Part shown: positions 7,446 to 8,429 of the stretch, one piece after another
Layout: every line of letters starts with the position of its first letter
How positions within the stretch are numbered: the stretch's first letter is position 1
Origin: JBCBZH01 sp039815415
GTDB lineage: Bacteria > Bacteroidota > Rhodothermia > Rhodothermales > Rubricoccaceae
Assembly: GCA_039815415.1 (NCBI GenBank)
Contig: JBCBZH010000195.1
Location: 1-8,429 of the forward strand
Reading direction: 5' to 3'
DNA length: 8,429 nt
Notes under the pieces: generated by a model
What the model was told of the DNA's origin: nothing
The model's input: only the letters and a program-made list of their open reading frames with translations
Databases searched by the model: none
Translations under genes and position numbers: made by a program

Positions 7446-7470
7446 TTGACAACAGTCGACAGGGTATGAC
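7446..7470 (+). promoter_or_regulatory. Weak promoter candidate for the 188-residue protein
   Basis: A perfect TTGACA (7446-7451) is followed 13 bases later by TATGAC (7465-7470), which is too close for standard sigma70 spacing. Read as a Bacteroidota promoter it is TTG, 16 bases, then TATGACAC, matching only the TA of TANNTTTG. The position upstream of the 7524 start makes it worth noting; the match is poor. Confidence 0.22.
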
Positions 7471-7523
7471 ACGGAGATGACAGCCACGCTCGCTACTCTT
7501 CGCGTGGACCTTCCAGACGCCCC

Positions 7524-8090
7524 ATGTCTGTCGCCTCCGTCTCTCCAGCCCCTCGTCATCTCTGCGATGTCGCGTTCCGCTCAGCACCTCCAGAGTCTCC
7601 AGCGCCACCTTCTGCGGCTCCGCCCGACCACGGCGCCTGGACCGCTGAAGACGTGCTCGGCGCGCTGGCCCGTGGGGCAGGCGTGATCGAGACACGGGCG
7701 GGACTGCGGCTCTGCCACGCGCACCGTCGCCCCGAGCTGGCGAAGGCCTTGCCGTTCTTCTCGACCGACGTGCGGATGTGGCTGGAGCTGGGCCTGACGC
7801 GTCGCCCCCTCGAGACTGCGCTCCGTGGCTGGCCGCACCGGATGCGCCTGTACGTTGCGTGGCTAGACGAGGTGCTCCTGCCCTCCGGCCGTGACATTGA
7901 GATCCGGCCTGGCGAGCGGGTCGTGAACCGCGACGCATTTCGTGCCTCCATCCAAGGCCGCTTGTGGGCCGGCCCCACCTCGCCAACTGCTGCGCCTCTT
8001 CTGGCAGATCTCAGCGCGCTGTTCCGACGCTACGCCGACACGCGGCGCCTGGAGGCCCCGCCAGCTCGTCGGTTCTTGCGCGCCGCGTAG
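7524..8090 (+). CDS. Arginine-rich hypothetical protein, 188 residues
   Basis: I do not recognise this protein. Residues 1-38 are rich in Pro, Ala and Ser and look disordered. From about residue 39 (AWTAEDVLGALARG) to 178 the sequence looks like a compact, mostly helical domain with aromatic and aliphatic spacing (FFSTDVRMWLELGL 78-91, WPHRMRLYVAWLDEVLLP 103-120). There is no signal peptide or membrane segment, so it is probably cytoplasmic. It has 26 arginines but only 1 lysine, and two cysteines (C14, C64). Codon third positions are strongly G/C, as in the neighbouring genes, and there is no ATG, GTG or TTG between the ATG and the upstream in-frame stop (7467-7469). Those two points make the gene credible and fix the start. 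It follows a 282-base gap and so is probably a separate transcription unit. A lineage-specific DNA- or RNA-associated protein is possible from its charge, but that is inference. Confidence 0.75.
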   Translation: MSVASVSPAPRHLCDVAFRSAPPESPAPPSAAPPDHGAWTAEDVLGALARGAGVIETRAGLRLCHAHRRPELAKALPFFSTDVRMWLELGLTRRPLETALRGWPHRMRLYVAWLDEVLLPSGRDIEIRPGERVVNRDAFRASIQGRLWAGPTSPTAAPLLADLSALFRRYADTRRLEAPPARRFLRAA

Positions 8091-8191
8091 AGGCTTTCGA
8101 GAACGGTGTTCCGACGCTGAACGCGAACGCGCGGACCGGTGACGAAGGACCCCTGTCGTTTCAAACAGCCTCTTAACGTCTCAAATGGTCG

Positions 8192-8219
8192 TTGACGCCT
8201 GCTCATGGTGCTAGATTCG
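8192..8219 (+). promoter_or_regulatory. Bacteroidota-type promoter candidate for the TerB-like gene
   Basis: TTG (8192-8194, within TTGACG) is followed after 17 bases by TAGATTCG (8212-8219). The Bacteroidota primary sigma consensus is TTG, 17-23 bases, TANNTTTG; this site matches 5 of the 6 fixed positions of the second box and has allowed spacing. It would start transcription a few bases downstream, giving a leader of roughly 15 nt before the ATG at 8241. It is the best promoter match in the window. Confidence 0.45.
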
Positions 8220-8235
8220 AGTCTCCTCGATTCGA
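8214..8235 (+). repeat. Paired GATTCGA repeats in the TerB-like leader
   Basis: GATTCGA occurs at 8214-8220 and 8229-8235, separated by 8 bases. Between and overlapping them, TCGAG (8217-8221) and CTCGA (8226-8230) form a 5-bp hairpin with a TCTC loop. The first copy overlaps the promoter's second box and the second lies 5 bases before the ATG, so a regulator bound here would affect transcription start. Confidence 0.35.
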
Positions 8236-8240
8236 CCCCC

Positions 8241-8429
8241 ATGGCTTCAGCTCCTGAGCGCTTCGATCTCAACACCCTCCCGGAGGACCAACGGCTGTCG
8301 TTCATCGGCGCCCTCTTCGCCATGTCCGCTGCGGACCGTGACATGGACGTGACGGAAGACGACCGCATCTTCGAGTCCCTCGATCTGGCGGAACTCTCCT
8401 CCGATGCGCGCAAGCAGATCCTGACGCTG
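8241..8429 (+). CDS. TerB-like protein, N-terminal part (cut by window end)
   Basis: An ATG opens a frame that stays open for 63 codons to the right edge, so the C-terminus is missing. After a short lead (residues 1-17) the sequence FIGALFAMSAADRDMDVTED (21-40), then RIFESLDLAELSSDARKQIL (42-61), resembles the start of the TerB/DjlA-type helical domain, in which a helix rich in small residues is followed by an acidic turn (D32, D34, D36, E39, D41) and further helices. TerB-family proteins occur in tellurite resistance and stress systems, and many stand-alone TerB-like proteins have no known role. No other ter genes are visible here, so tellurite resistance should not be assumed. There is no Shine-Dalgarno sequence; the leader is 15/20 pyrimidine. 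I am confident it is a gene and moderately confident of the family. Confidence 0.65.
   Translation, partial: MASAPERFDLNTLPEDQRLSFIGALFAMSAADRDMDVTEDDRIFESLDLAELSSDARKQILTL

Larger units (their letters stand above)
7242..7523. other. Intergenic gap with palindrome and possible promoter
   Basis: I see no convincing gene in these 282 bases. All frames are fairly open, as expected in GC-rich DNA, so the open frames are not evidence of coding. The gap contains three CTCGAG sites within 128 bp (7245-7250, 7340-7345, 7367-7372), the middle one at the centre of an 18-bp perfect palindrome. Near 7281-7293 lies a small inverted repeat, GATCCG-C-CGGATC. A perfect TTGACA at 7446-7451 lies 72 bases before the next gene. 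Confidence 0.6.
8091..8240 (+). other. Intergenic region before the TerB-like gene
   Basis: No gene is seen in these 150 bases. The first part (8101-8130) has small repeats: GAAC-GGT-GTTC and a tandem GAACGC pair. Around 8153-8168 there is only a weak CTGT/ACAG hairpin, so no clear terminator for the preceding gene. The second part holds the promoter candidate and the GATTCGA repeats. Confidence 0.5.

Noticed and set aside
7241..7480. Plus-strand GTG frame of 79 codons whose start overlaps the DUF2911 stop by one base
   Set aside because: The stop-start overlap looks like translational coupling, but third-position G/C is only about 62%, below the neighbouring genes, and the product has no recognisable pattern.
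7045..7986. Minus-strand open frame of 313 codons covering the DUF2911 end, the gap and the 188-residue gene
   Set aside because: It runs across two better-supported genes, and its product is low-complexity and Arg/Ser/Gly-rich with no motif.
8020..8118. 12-nt direct repeat TGTTCCGACGCT at 8020-8031 and 8107-8118
   Set aside because: About two 12-nt repeats are expected by chance in a window of this size, and nothing else links the copies.
8241..8429. Tellurite resistance operon
   Set aside because: Only the first 63 codons of one TerB-like gene are visible. TerB-like domains occur in many unrelated contexts and no other ter gene is present.

Overview
The window is ordinary-looking chromosomal DNA from a GC-rich member of the Bacteroidota, most likely the Rhodothermota side (relatives of Rhodothermus, Salinibacter, Rubricoccus). 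Three things point there: a secreted metalloprotease ending in a type IX secretion (T9SS) type A sorting domain, a DUF2911 protein, and the lack of Shine-Dalgarno sequences before any gene. The secreted proteins are very poor in lysine, and their excess of Asp/Glu suggests a marine or salt-tolerant host. No species can be named from the sequence alone.

Layout. Positions 1-185 are the tail of an upstream region and the dnaE leader. Positions 186-3659 (+) hold a complete dnaE, the replicative DNA polymerase III alpha subunit, with an intact PHP metal site, all three catalytic aspartates and a QSSLF clamp-binding motif. Positions 3660-3721 are a short gap between convergent genes, filled by a strong interrupted hairpin that can act as a terminator for both. 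Positions 3722-6205 (-) encode an 827-residue secreted metzincin protease with a long beta-rich tail and the T9SS sorting domain. Positions 6206-6353 are a divergent promoter region. Positions 6354-7241 (+) encode an exported DUF2911 protein with a helical C-terminal half. Positions 7242-7523 are a gap with an 18-bp perfect palindrome. Positions 7524-8090 (+) encode an unrecognised, extremely arginine-rich 188-residue protein. Positions 8091-8240 carry a plausible Bacteroidota-type promoter. From 8241 to the window end is the start of a TerB-like protein.

How the genes relate. There is no sign of one shared pathway. dnaE is housekeeping and convergent with the protease. The protease and the DUF2911 gene are divergent from one promoter region, and both products are exported, so joint control is possible but unproven. 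The last two genes have their own gaps and probably their own promoters. No mobile element, CRISPR array, tRNA, rRNA or defence system is visible.

The most interesting signal is a small one: all five gene starts are preceded by pyrimidine-rich leaders, several of them containing CCTCC. That is the sequence of the anti-Shine-Dalgarno itself rather than its complement. A palindrome of which 17 nt recur 3.5 kb away, an orphan protein with 26 Arg and 1 Lys, and a repeat-bearing leader before the TerB-like gene are secondary leads.
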